In this document: piece by piece, positions 10,021 through 18,521 of the stretch
How the letters are laid out: each line of letters opens with the position of its first letter
How positions within the stretch are numbered: the first letter of the stretch is position 1
Source: Psychrobacter glacincola
GTDB lineage: Bacteria; Pseudomonadota; Gammaproteobacteria; Pseudomonadales; Moraxellaceae
Assembly: GCF_904846215.1 (NCBI RefSeq)
Contig: NZ_CAJGZK010000012.1
Span: forward strand, 28,836 to 92,835
DNA length: 64,000 nucleotides
Direction: 5' to 3'
The notes under the pieces: model-generated
Told to the model about the DNA's origin: nothing
Seen by the model: only the letters and a program-made list of their open reading frames with translations
Databases searched by the model: none
Position numbers and translations under genes: made by a program

Positions 10021-10153
10021 CAGATGAAAATAAAAATGTTATGAAAATTCAAACGCGCTATTGGTATAAATTTTACTGGCGTGCTGCGTTCCCAGAGGCT
10101 GCGTAAAATTCATACCAATAGCGTTATAACACTTTTGTAATAAACTCACTATA
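10015..10153 (+). repeat. MITE-like element, copy 4 (divergent)
   Basis: It starts TATAGTCAGATGAAAATAAA. It has a perfect inner pair CGCTATTGGTAT/ATACCAATAGCG around a degenerate core (TGCTGCGTTCCCAGAGGCTGCG) and ends near CTCACTATA. It has the same architecture as the family but different arm sequence, so it may be an old or third subfamily member. Confidence 0.65.
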
Positions 10154-10165
10154 TTTTAACTATGG

Positions 10166-10407
10166 TTAAGTGTTTTTAAGCTTAAGTCGTGCCTTTGCAA
10201 TGGCTTTTAACAAGGCTGTTTCAAACTCGCTGTTTGTAAATTTGACCAAATAGGAGTGGGCTGGGCAAAAACCCTGAGTACCGCGCCAGTCATGCGCCAG
10301 TCATGTGCTAGCTTGATCGCCCAATCACAATAGTGCTGAGCAACGGCATCATTTTCGACCAAATCATCATGGTTTGTTTTCTTCAATTACGAATGTAGAC
10401 AGGTATT
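10166..10407 (-). pseudogene. Decayed small gene, frame broken by an 11-bp tandem duplication
   Basis: On the minus strand the peptide DDLVENDAVAQHYCDWAIKL leads into AHDWR, then the frame is lost at two tandem copies of GCGCCAGTCAT (10283-10304). Removing one copy restores a continuous frame running through GTQGFCPAHSYLVKF to ALLKAIAKARLKLKNT and TAA at 10166-10168. A second frame break lies further upstream near 10370 (FVIEENKP). About 70-80 residues of the old protein can be read. I do not recognise the family. Confidence 0.6.
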
Positions 10408-10458
10408 GATTTTATATTGTATCGATGCCGGATTGACAGTATTGGCAGTTTGGGTTAT

Positions 10459-10881
10459 TTATTCTGCTAATAATTTGGTCAGCAATTCATCTATCTCCAC
10501 TTTCAATTCTTTGTCTTCGATTTTATTGGCAGTGATTTTTGCGTTCTGTAGGCTAGTAATAGCAGCGTCCTTTTGCCCCAACTCAACTTGGATAACCGCC
10601 ATAGAGAAAGCAATCGATGACAAATGATCTTTTGAATTGATTGCTTTGGCTTTCTCCAGTGCCTTATCATAAATGACTAACGCTTCGTCTAACCCTGCGG
10701 TGAAATCAGCCAGCGTTTCCCACTGTTCAGGATGGTCTTTATCGGTATTTTCATTATCGACACAAATCGCTTTTAACTCATCATATAGCCAACTAAAGGC
10801 TTCTTGATGACCTTTTCTATCGGCTTCTAGTAGCTTTTCAGCCAAGGTATAGATAGACTTATATATTTTGGTATTAATCAT
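10459..10881 (-). CDS. Hypothetical helical (TPR-like) protein
   Basis: A 140-residue cytoplasmic, acidic, all-helical protein with no signal peptide. Segments such as GLDEALVIYDKALEKAKAI and LGQKDAAITSLQNAKITANK have the small/large residue spacing of tetratricopeptide repeats, suggesting two to three TPR-like units, so a protein-binding role is possible. AAGGAAG lies just upstream of the ATG on the minus strand and supports the start. Function unknown. It lies between two decayed regions. Confidence 0.7.
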   Translation of the reverse strand: MINTKIYKSIYTLAEKLLEADRKGHQEAFSWLYDELKAICVDNENTDKDHPEQWETLADFTAGLDEALVIYDKALEKAKAINSKDHLSSIAFSMAVIQVELGQKDAAITSLQNAKITANKIEDKELKVEIDELLTKLLAE

Positions 10882-11092
10882 GACTCACTTCCTTTTTAAA
10901 ATCGAATTTATCATTATAGGGAGAACTGTGGGCAAAACGATGAGCGAAACTGTAGGCGCAATACGCGCAAATCGTTATTTTGACATCGTTGGTGTTACTG
11001 TTTGGGGGTATACATCAGCAGGGACTGTAAAATAGCACCCTACCTGCGCTGACTCAATAGACGATTGAATTTATCTGCTGTTTATTATTTTA

Positions 11093-11122
11093 TGATTGAG
11101 CGCTTTATGATTGAGCGCTTTA
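11093..11122. repeat. 15-bp perfect tandem duplication
   Basis: TGATTGAGCGCTTTA occurs twice in direct succession in non-coding or decayed sequence upstream of the hydrolase 3' end. Confidence 0.9.
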
Positions 11123-11139
11123 GGATTAAACAAGCGTAG

Positions 11140-11422
11140 GAGAAATATGCTTTTGTGGTGGATATCAAAATTGTGCCTTTGCCCAAGATGGTCTGACCAC
11201 GGCGCCTAAGACTTATGTGCTTGCTTAGACTGAGGCGGCAAAAAATTCATACCAGCAGTACCGTCGCGTTTTTAGGGTATTTTGACTATAGTTAGCGGTT
11301 TGGAGGCAAAAGATGCGGTCAGCGCCATGAGCACCAACGCGCAGGCGCAGGCTTTGATAGGCTTTAAAAACGGCAAGCAGAGGTTTTGCAATGCAGCGGT
11401 TTTTATTTTGAGAGAATTATAA
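11140..11422 (+). pseudogene. Gene remnants flanking an inserted MITE fragment
   Basis: After GTAGGAG at about 11137, a readable segment contains YQNCAFAQDGLTTAPKTY, resembling the end of a signal peptide (AFA before QDG). It stops at the MITE fragment (11218-11290). Beyond the MITE an open frame at 11297-11422 reads GLEAKDAVSAMSTNAQ, ALIGFKNGKQRF and ends FILREL with TAA. The two pieces could be the 5' and 3' parts of one lost secreted protein. Family not recognised; linkage is inferred. Confidence 0.4.
11218..11290 (+). repeat. MITE-like element, copy 5 (right part, degenerate core)
   Basis: It begins within the core (TGCTTGCTTAGACTGAGGCGGC) and continues through the A right arm (ATACCAGCAGTACCGTCGCG) to the intact terminus TTTTGACTATA. 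The left half is missing. Confidence 0.8.
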
Positions 11423-12349
11423 GCAGTTTTTATAATCATAAGCTGAGATACGAGGGCTTTTGCTATAGTTTTCGTTGGCACATAAAAATTTATCGAAGCG
11501 GGTATCATTATTCATATAACGCTGCATCCAGGCGATGCCAGGCTTACTTAAGAGTATCTCGTTAAAGCGGTAGCTTGGACAAAAGTGACTGCCATTGTTT
11601 ACTTCAACCTTCATCTTGGGGCCGATGGTATCTTTATAGAACGCATTGGCATATTTCTTATTCTCAGCAATCCGGTCATTCTCGCAGGTAATGACTAAGG
11701 TTGGCGTTTTTACCTCGCCATAGCTTTTGTCATAATAGGGTGCTAGTGGCATAATAGCGCGTACTGTGCTGCGCTCCGTTGCCAGTTTAAGCGCACCGCC
11801 ACCGCCCATTGACCAGCCAATAGCGCCCAACCGCTCAGGATCTATCATACTGCCGACGGTGTCATCGGCAATCATCTGGTCTAGCGCCGCATTCAGCTGT
11901 GTTGCTCTACTGTCGGGATCATCGTAGATAGAGTTGGTATTGATGGTGATAACGACAAAGCCCCAAGAAGCCAGACGCGGTCCCCACCACTTGATAGAAT
12001 TCTCGTAAGAAACGTAACCAGGAACCACGGCAATAGCGCCTAACAGACCGCAGCCGCTAGCGTTGGTCGGGTAGTGAATCGTACCACCACCGAACCCTTT
12101 TGCCGACTGGCGCCCTAGAGATTTGGTAGCGATAGAAAAAGGACCCTTATCGCGCGTGCCTGATAGCGCATCGGCGCTAATCGCGCTATCGGCGATGCAA
12201 TGAGGGATGGCTGATGCAGTAGATGCTAGAGTCACTGGTAATGCAGGTGTTAGCAATAATTTTTCTGATGTAAAAGCGGTCACATTCATCGAAAATAGCA
12301 GCGCGCTAGTAGCGATTATTGATGTCGAAAAAAAAGGTATATTTAGCAT
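11417..12349 (-). CDS. Secreted PETase-like polyester hydrolase / Moraxella Lip1-type lipase
   Basis: A 310-residue alpha/beta hydrolase with an N-terminal export signal (hydrophobic residues 9-21, likely cleavage after VTA). It follows the PET hydrolase/cutinase family throughout: oxyanion PGY (Tyr112), SIKWWGPRLASWGFVVITI, nucleophile motif GWSMGGGG (Ser180, with Trp179 and Met181), Asp225 in CENDRIA, His255 in GSHFC. Two disulfides expected in type II PETases are present: Cys222-Cys257 next to the active site and Cys290-Cys309 at the C-terminus. The position of IsPETase Ser238 is Phe256, and Tyr205/206 stands for Trp185. It probably hydrolyses esters or polyesters outside the cell. No clear Shine-Dalgarno is seen. 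Confidence 0.9.
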   Translation of the reverse strand: MLNIPFFSTSIIATSALLFSMNVTAFTSEKLLLTPALPVTLASTASAIPHCIADSAISADALSGTRDKGPFSIATKSLGRQSAKGFGGGTIHYPTNASGCGLLGAIAVVPGYVSYENSIKWWGPRLASWGFVVITINTNSIYDDPDSRATQLNAALDQMIADDTVGSMIDPERLGAIGWSMGGGGALKLATERSTVRAIMPLAPYYDKSYGEVKTPTLVITCENDRIAENKKYANAFYKDTIGPKMKVEVNNGSHFCPSYRFNEILLSKPGIAWMQRYMNNDTRFDKFLCANENYSKSPRISAYDYKNCL

Positions 12350-12795
12350 GATAAATGATCTGTTTTATAAAGGTCTTTTGGCGAGTTATGATACGTTTTT
12401 AATTACTATCAATAATGAAAGACAGTAAAATAATGGTAGACACTAATCTGCTGTGTGTCAAAAATATAAATCACCTATACAGTACTGAGTGCAGATAAGT
12501 AACATAGTAGAACCTGAGTTTGTTGTGTGCTGTGATAATATAAAACATAGCTGCTTTTATTCACAAGATTTTGATGAACGCCGCTGTAATTGACAGCACT
12601 ATGGTTAGAATGACTTATTTCTAAATTTTTTGGCTATAAATCACGGGTTTTTACAATCACAGATTAATAGTCATGAGATGTTTTACACCTCATCGCCAAA
12701 TTCCTATTACTCACGCCCATTTAGCCTAAGCTAAAAGAGCCTTTTTTATAGTCAGCACTCTTTTGAATAATGATATAAATATTAATGCTACGAAC
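12350..12795. other. Intergenic region between divergent hydrolase and MFS genes
   Basis: 446 bp of AT-rich sequence that must hold both promoters. I see no convincing gene or hairpin. A single TATAGTCAGC at 12748-12757 resembles one MITE end but has no partner. Confidence 0.5.
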
Positions 12796-14043
12796 ATGAC
12801 TAAAGATAAAAGTAACGGTGAAAATAGCGCTTTAACTGGACGCGGTATCCAAGCGCTCACAAAAGTACCTTTTGATTCGCCTTCATGGATATTAAAGCTA
12901 ACGATCGGTCTGATTGGGATGTTTGCCTTTTTGCAGGTATATTCTATTCAGGCAGTTTTGCCAGTATTAATGGTGGATTTTTCAGCCACTGAAGTGCAGG
13001 CAGGGATGATTGTGGGCGCGACAGTGATGGCTATTGCCATTATGTCACCGTTTCTAGGTATGCTGTCGGATGCGGTCGGGCGTAAATCCTTTATTGTTGG
13101 CGCACTGTTGTTTTTAGCGATACCCACGGCTTTAATCGCTCAAAGCCCCAGTATTGGCTGGATTGGCATGTGGCGGTTTATGCAAGGATTATCTGTGCCA
13201 GGTATCACAGTGGTGACCATTGCTTATATCGGTGAGGAGTTCGAGGGGCGGGCTGTCACAGAGCTGATGTCATTCTATGTCTCAGGCTCAGTACTCGGCG
13301 GCTTTATGGGGCGATTTTTGCTGGGGCATTTGCATGAATATATTGGCTGGCGTGCAGGCTATTATGTGATGGCAGCGATGACACTTATCGGTGCGTTATG
13401 GGTTGGTAAAATGCTGCCCTCATCGCGGCATTTTGTGGCCAATCCAAACTTTCGCTCAGCGATGCAAACGCTTGGTGAGCATCTGACTAACCGTTATGTG
13501 GTAACCGCCTGTTTGCTTGGTGCTTGCGTACTGTTTTCGCTCGTAGGCTGCTTTACTTTTATCAATCTACATCTTGCTGGCACGCCTTATGAGCTTGGCA
13601 CTGGCGCACTTGCCAATATTTTTGCGGTGTATTTAATCGGAGTGATTATCACGCCATTGTCGACCACACTATTACGTCGATTTGGCGCAGCACGCACCGT
13701 TCGAGTGGCAGTGATTTTTTCGATGCTTGGTGCGCTATTAACACTGGTCACGCCATTATGGGGTATTGTCGTTGGGCTTGCTATTATGTCGTCAGGCGTC
13801 TTTATTACCCAAGCGGCAACCATCAGTTATATTGCAGTCAATGTCACAAAAGGTCGCTCATTAGCCTCGGGTTTATATTACATGGCTTATTATGCAGGCG
13901 GTACGATGGGCGCGTGGCTGTGTGGTATCGTTTATGCGCGTGGACAGTGGTCAATGACGGTTTGGCTGTTATTATTTGTGCAAGTATTGGCACTTTTGGT
14001 CGCAAGTTTTGGCATGATAAAAACAAAACCGCGTCCTGCTTAA
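12796..14043 (+). CDS. MFS transporter (YnfM-like)
   Basis: About 415 residues from the ATG at 12796; an in-frame TTG lies 33 bp upstream, and neither has an obvious ribosome site. It has twelve hydrophobic segments and the MFS loop signature after TM2 (LGMLSDAVGRKSFIVG, residues about 88-103). The first half (VYSIQAVLPVLMVDF, RFMQGLSVPGITVV) resembles the YnfM/arabinose-efflux type of drug:H+ antiporter. It is an inner-membrane exporter by family; the substrate is unknown. The AMP-ligase gene begins 251 bp downstream. Confidence 0.85.
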   Translation: MTKDKSNGENSALTGRGIQALTKVPFDSPSWILKLTIGLIGMFAFLQVYSIQAVLPVLMVDFSATEVQAGMIVGATVMAIAIMSPFLGMLSDAVGRKSFIVGALLFLAIPTALIAQSPSIGWIGMWRFMQGLSVPGITVVTIAYIGEEFEGRAVTELMSFYVSGSVLGGFMGRFLLGHLHEYIGWRAGYYVMAAMTLIGALWVGKMLPSSRHFVANPNFRSAMQTLGEHLTNRYVVTACLLGACVLFSLVGCFTFINLHLAGTPYELGTGALANIFAVYLIGVIITPLSTTLLRRFGAARTVRVAVIFSMLGALLTLVTPLWGIVVGLAIMSSGVFITQAATISYIAVNVTKGRSLASGLYYMAYYAGGTMGAWLCGIVYARGQWSMTVWLLLFVQVLALLVASFGMIKTKPRPA

Positions 14044-14294
14044 TGACAGACAAACTAACATCAGACAAACCAACATAAGAGATAAAATAAGCTATCACAA
14101 GCTGAGAGATTGAGAAACGATTATTTTCGAACACTGAGTATTGTGCTACTTACGTGTCGTGCCTTTACATAAGGCTGGTTTTTTCTTACTATCAAGAGGT
14201 TATTGATAAAAATATCACCATGTAATCATGAGTGACAGCCAGTCAATCGGTTTTATCTGCATTCAAAAATACTATAAACAAGGACGTTAAACTT

Positions 14295-15965
14295 ATGTCA
14301 AATATCTATCGCAGTGCGCCATCTGCCTATGATTTTCCGCTACTGATTAAGCAATTATTAAACCGTGCCAAAACCGTATCACAAGATCAAGAAATCGTTT
14401 ATGCGGATAAAAAACGTTTTACTTATAAAGACTTGTTTAACCGTATCAATCGCTTGGCGAATGTTTTAGACAGCTTGAACCTTGATGCTGGTGATGTGGT
14501 GGCGGTTATGGATTGGGACAGTCATCGCTATCTGGAATCCTATTTTGCGGTGCCAATGTCAGAGTATATTTTGCAGACGGTCAATATTCGTCTGTCACCG
14601 GATAAAATTCTTTATACCATCAATCATGCGAAACCCAAAGTACTGCTACTCAACTCTGAATTTGCGCCATTGGTCAAAGACTATCAGTTTGAAAACTCCA
14701 GCATCGAGCATATTATTTGGCTAGACGATGATGGTGTGACCTCTGAGGGCGTATTCGGTGGCAATCAGAACCGCGTCAAAGGTGAGTATGAGGCGCTACT
14801 TGATGCCGCTGATGACCATTTCGATTTTCCAGATTTTGATGAAAATACCATTGCCACGACTTTTTATACTTCAGGTACGACAGGCGATCCAAAAGGGGTA
14901 TTCTTTAGTCACCGTCAGTTGGTACTGCATACACTGACTGAAGCGGCGTCGATTGGTATGTTGCCAAACAAGCAAGGCGTCAGCTATGGCGATGTCTATA
15001 TGCCAATGACCCCGATGTTCCACGTTCATGCGTGGGGCTTTCCGTTTACGGCTACCATGACAGGACTAAAACAAGTCTATCCTGGGCGTTATGCACCTGA
15101 TTTGCTGATGGATTTGATTATCAATGAAAAAGTCAGTATCACTCACTGCGTACCGACCATTTTGCAAATGGTGCTCAAAGAAGCGCAAGACCGTGGTGCC
15201 AGCTTTAATGGTCTAAAAATGATTATTGGTGGCTCACGATTGACAGAAGGCTTGGCAAAAGCGGCGATGGATCAGGGTATCGAAGTCTATACCGGTTACG
15301 GCATGTCGGAAACGGCACCTTTGATTAGCTTGACGGATTTTACTCTTAATGAGCCGCAGCTAAGCGAAGAAGAGGATATCGCTCGCCGCTGTATGACAGG
15401 TAAACCTGTGCTTATGGTTGATGCTCAAGTATGGGGAGAAAACAATCAGCCAGTTGGTACGGGTCAGGACAATACTGGCGAGCTGGTATTACGCGCTCCT
15501 TGGCTCACACAAAGCTATTTAAAAAATGATGATGCTGGCAAAGAGCTGTGGGAAAATGGCTATATGCATACTCAGGATATCGCTTATATACGTCCGGATG
15601 GTTATATCAAAATCACTGATCGCTTAAAAGATGTGATTAAATCAGGTGGCGAATGGATATCCTCACTAGAGATTGAGACGATTTTATCGCTACATCCTTC
15701 GGTAGCGGATGTGTCTGTGATTGGGGTCCGTGATAAGCAGTGGGGCGAGCGTCCATTGGCATTGGTGGTACTCAAACCGAATTGCCAAGATACCAAAGTC
15801 GATGACATCAAAGCGCTGGCAGAGCAGGCGGTATCTCGCGGCATCATTCCAAAATACGGTGTACCCAGTCAGTTTAAGTTTGTCGATGAACTACCAAAGA
15901 CCTCTGTTGGTAAACACGATAAAAAAGTGATGCGTGAGATGTATGCCAATCAGAGCGAGGTATAG
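14295..15965 (+). CDS. Medium/long-chain fatty acid-CoA ligase (AMP-binding)
   Basis: A 556-residue acyl-CoA synthetase that activates a fatty acid with ATP and CoA. The AMP-binding P-loop is FYTSGTTGDPKGVFF (about residue 200), with GYGMSETAPL (motif A5) and the C-terminal KDVIKSGGEWIS hinge and PKTSVGKHDKK lysine. The closest named type by motif is AlkK-like medium-chain ligase. The start is the ATG at 14295 with AAGGACG upstream; a longer GTG reading (14232) has no ribosome site. It is first in a run of same-strand acyl-CoA genes. Confidence 0.88.
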   Translation: MSNIYRSAPSAYDFPLLIKQLLNRAKTVSQDQEIVYADKKRFTYKDLFNRINRLANVLDSLNLDAGDVVAVMDWDSHRYLESYFAVPMSEYILQTVNIRLSPDKILYTINHAKPKVLLLNSEFAPLVKDYQFENSSIEHIIWLDDDGVTSEGVFGGNQNRVKGEYEALLDAADDHFDFPDFDENTIATTFYTSGTTGDPKGVFFSHRQLVLHTLTEAASIGMLPNKQGVSYGDVYMPMTPMFHVHAWGFPFTATMTGLKQVYPGRYAPDLLMDLIINEKVSITHCVPTILQMVLKEAQDRGASFNGLKMIIGGSRLTEGLAKAAMDQGIEVYTGYGMSETAPLISLTDFTLNEPQLSEEEDIARRCMTGKPVLMVDAQVWGENNQPVGTGQDNTGELVLRAPWLTQSYLKNDDAGKELWENGYMHTQDIAYIRPDGYIKITDRLKDVIKSGGEWISSLEIETILSLHPSVADVSVIGVRDKQWGERPLALVVLKPNCQDTKVDDIKALAEQAVSRGIIPKYGVPSQFKFVDELPKTSVGKHDKKVMREMYANQSEV

Positions 15966-16181
15966 TGTTTAAAGTAGCTCAATATTAAGCAGATAATAGG
16001 CTTAATAGTTGACCTTTATTGTTAGCTCTGCTACATTTTAAACCGATACGTAATGTATCGGTTTTTTAGTTCTGGCACGGATGACCAGCGCCTTATTACG
16101 ATATTGTCTATCACAACTATATTCGTAACTATATCGACAATTATATTGCATCATATCTTGTTTACGCTAAGGACAGCTATT

Positions 16182-18212
16182 ATGAGCGACACAATCAAAA
16201 ACCAAGCGGCAACGCAACCTTCTCAAACCACGCAACCCTCAAGCTTTGCTGATATTTATAACGCTTCTATTAACAATCCTGAGCAGTTTTGGGCGGAGCA
16301 AGCAAAGCGTATCTACTGGCACAAAGAGCCTGAGCAGATTCTCGATGACAGCAATTTACCATTTGCTAAGTGGTACGTCGGCGGTGAGACCAATCTTTGC
16401 TATAACTGTGTGGATCGCCATATACCAGATCGTGCTGAGCAAGATGCTTTTGTCTGGTTGTCTTCAGAGATCAATCAAGAGTTAATTCAGACTTTCCCAG
16501 CAGTCGTAGACGCGTTTAAAGATTTGGGCAATAACGTTGAGTTTTATACGGATTATACCAAGCGCCGCCTGACTTATAACGATTTATATAAAGAAGTCAA
16601 TTACTTCGCCGATGTGCTACAGCGTCACGGTATCGAAAAAGGTGACCGTGTCATTATTTATATGCCAATGATTTTAGAGGCGGCATACGCGATGCTCGCG
16701 TGTGCGCGTATTGGCGCGGTGCATTCAGTCGTGTTCGGTGGTTTTGCGGCACATAACTTAGCGATTCGAATGGACGATGCTGAAGCAAAAATGGTCATCA
16801 CAGTAGACTCAGGTTTGCGTGGTGGTAAGGTTATTAACTATAAAAACCTCGTCGATAAAGGCGTCGAGCAAGCCAATGTGAAGCCTGAGCATGTGCTGGT
16901 CGTTAATCGTGGTATCTTGCCTTATGAGCCAAAAGATAAAGATATTGATTATGCGAGCCAGCGGCGCATCAGCTGTGACGCCAATGCTGTTGTGGAACCA
17001 GTATGGCTTGAGTCAAATGAGCCTTCATACTTACTTTATACTTCTGGTACGACAGGCACACCAAAAGGCGTGCAGCGTGATACGGGCGGTCATGCGGTAG
17101 CGCTGACGACATCGATGGACTATATCTATGACGGTAAAGCGGGCGAAACCTTTTGGGCAATATCAGATATCGGTTGGGCAGTGGGACACTCTTACACTAT
17201 TTATGCGCCACTGCTCGCTGGCATGACCAGTGTCATGTATGAAGGTCTGCCGCATCGACCAAATCCAGGTATCTGGTGGCGTATCGTGGAAGCCAACAAG
17301 GTTAATATTTTATTTACCGCTCCGACTGGTGTACGTATGCTCAAAAAACAAGATGAAACGTGGATGACACGTTATGATGTCTCCAGCGTGAAATCGTTCT
17401 TTTTGGCAGGCGAGCCGCTTGATGAGTCGACCGCCAATTGGCTGACTAAGCATTTGAACGTACCGATTTTAGATCATTATTGGCAAACCGAGTCAGGCTG
17501 GCCTATTTTGAGCAATACACCTAAATTTAATGACAAACCCCACAAAAAAGGCTCCCCTGGTTTCCCCATGTATGGCTATGATGCACAAGTGATTCATGAA
17601 GACACTGGCGAGCCTTGTGCGGCTGGCGAAAAGGGTTTATTAGCCATTCGCGCACCCTTGCCACCGGGCTGTTTGACTACGGTTTGGCGTAACGATAAGC
17701 GCTTCATCGATAGCTATTTTAGCTTGACTGATAGCAATCAATACTCAACGTCAGACTATGCTGTCGTTGACGAAGATGGCTATTTTCATATACTTGGGCG
17801 TACTGATGATGTAATTAATGTCGCAGGCCATCGTATCGGTACTCAAGAGATTGAGGAAGCGATTAGTACACATCCAGAGATGGCGGAGTGCGCCGTCGTG
17901 GGTATTCAAGATGAACTAAAAGGCGAGTTGCCCATTGCGTTCTGTGTGCTAAAAGATCACGAGCAAGTTACGACTACTGAAAACCGCTTCCGCATTGAGC
18001 AGCAAGTGATTGGAGCTGTGGTCAAATCGCTTGGTGGTATTGCAAGGCCGGCGGCTATTTATTTTCCGCAGGCACTGCCAAAGACCCGCTCTGGCAAAAT
18101 CTTACGCCGCGCTATTCGTGCTTTGGCAGAAGGCAAGGAGACCGGTGATATGTCAACGCTTGACAATCCAGTAGCGATTGATGCCATCAAGCAATCGATG
18201 AAAGACTATTGA
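16182..18212 (+). CDS. prpE: Propionyl-CoA synthetase
   Basis: A 676-residue ligase of the acetyl/propionyl-CoA synthetase family, from the ATG at 16182 (AAGGACAG upstream). The N-terminal ACS domain has WHKEPEQILDDSNLPFAKWY and NLCYNCVDRH; the AMP motif is YTSGTTGTPKGVQRDTGGHA, whose RDTGGHA ending is typical of PrpE and its mitochondrial ACSS3 relatives rather than Acs. The C-terminal lysine motif is KTRSGKILRRAIR. It converts propionate to propionyl-CoA, the product class formed downstream of MmsA in valine breakdown. A strong terminator follows. Confidence 0.88.
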   Translation: MSDTIKNQAATQPSQTTQPSSFADIYNASINNPEQFWAEQAKRIYWHKEPEQILDDSNLPFAKWYVGGETNLCYNCVDRHIPDRAEQDAFVWLSSEINQELIQTFPAVVDAFKDLGNNVEFYTDYTKRRLTYNDLYKEVNYFADVLQRHGIEKGDRVIIYMPMILEAAYAMLACARIGAVHSVVFGGFAAHNLAIRMDDAEAKMVITVDSGLRGGKVINYKNLVDKGVEQANVKPEHVLVVNRGILPYEPKDKDIDYASQRRISCDANAVVEPVWLESNEPSYLLYTSGTTGTPKGVQRDTGGHAVALTTSMDYIYDGKAGETFWAISDIGWAVGHSYTIYAPLLAGMTSVMYEGLPHRPNPGIWWRIVEANKVNILFTAPTGVRMLKKQDETWMTRYDVSSVKSFFLAGEPLDESTANWLTKHLNVPILDHYWQTESGWPILSNTPKFNDKPHKKGSPGFPMYGYDAQVIHEDTGEPCAAGEKGLLAIRAPLPPGCLTTVWRNDKRFIDSYFSLTDSNQYSTSDYAVVDEDGYFHILGRTDDVINVAGHRIGTQEIEEAISTHPEMAECAVVGIQDELKGELPIAFCVLKDHEQVTTTENRFRIEQQVIGAVVKSLGGIARPAAIYFPQALPKTRSGKILRRAIRALAEGKETGDMSTLDNPVAIDAIKQSMKDY

Positions 18213-18281
18213 TAAAGAATGGTAGCTAAGAGACACTGTTGGCAGATTATAATGATATTAATACCATAACCTCAGTGTCAT

Positions 18282-18314
18282 AAAAAAGCTCATGAGTCAT
18301 CATGGGCTTTTTTT
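18282..18314 (+). terminator. Intrinsic terminator of prpE
   Basis: Stem AGCTCATGA/TCATGGGCT with a 4-nt loop, an A run before and seven T after. The remaining part of the 309-bp gap to mmsA is AT-rich promoter-like sequence. Confidence 0.85.
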
Positions 18315-18521
18315 GGCTTGGATATAGACACAATCAATGCACATAAAACACTTGACCCTAAAATTGATTTATTGTTATAGTCAATAATGATACAAAATAA
18401 ATCACTTTAAAATAAGGTTTTATTTGACATTTTATCTAATAAAATCTTTTCGTTTTAATCCTTTTTATAAATATAAAGACACCGTCGAATGGTAGCTTCG
18501 CAAACAAGATAAGGATATCTT

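Noticed and set aside
10166..10407. UmuC-like C-terminus
   Set aside because: The restored reading does not show UmuC landmarks; I leave the family open.
12748..12757. TATAGTCAGC upstream of the MFS gene, identical to a MITE end
   Set aside because: Only 9-10 bases match; no core or inner arm follows.
16053..16181. Hydrophobic N-terminal extension of PrpE
   Set aside because: It would make a cytoplasmic ligase membrane-anchored; the ATG at 16182 has a good ribosome site and the family start.
18374..18384. TATAGTCAA-like sequence upstream of mmsA
   Set aside because: No other part of the repeat family is nearby, so chance in AT-rich DNA is likely.
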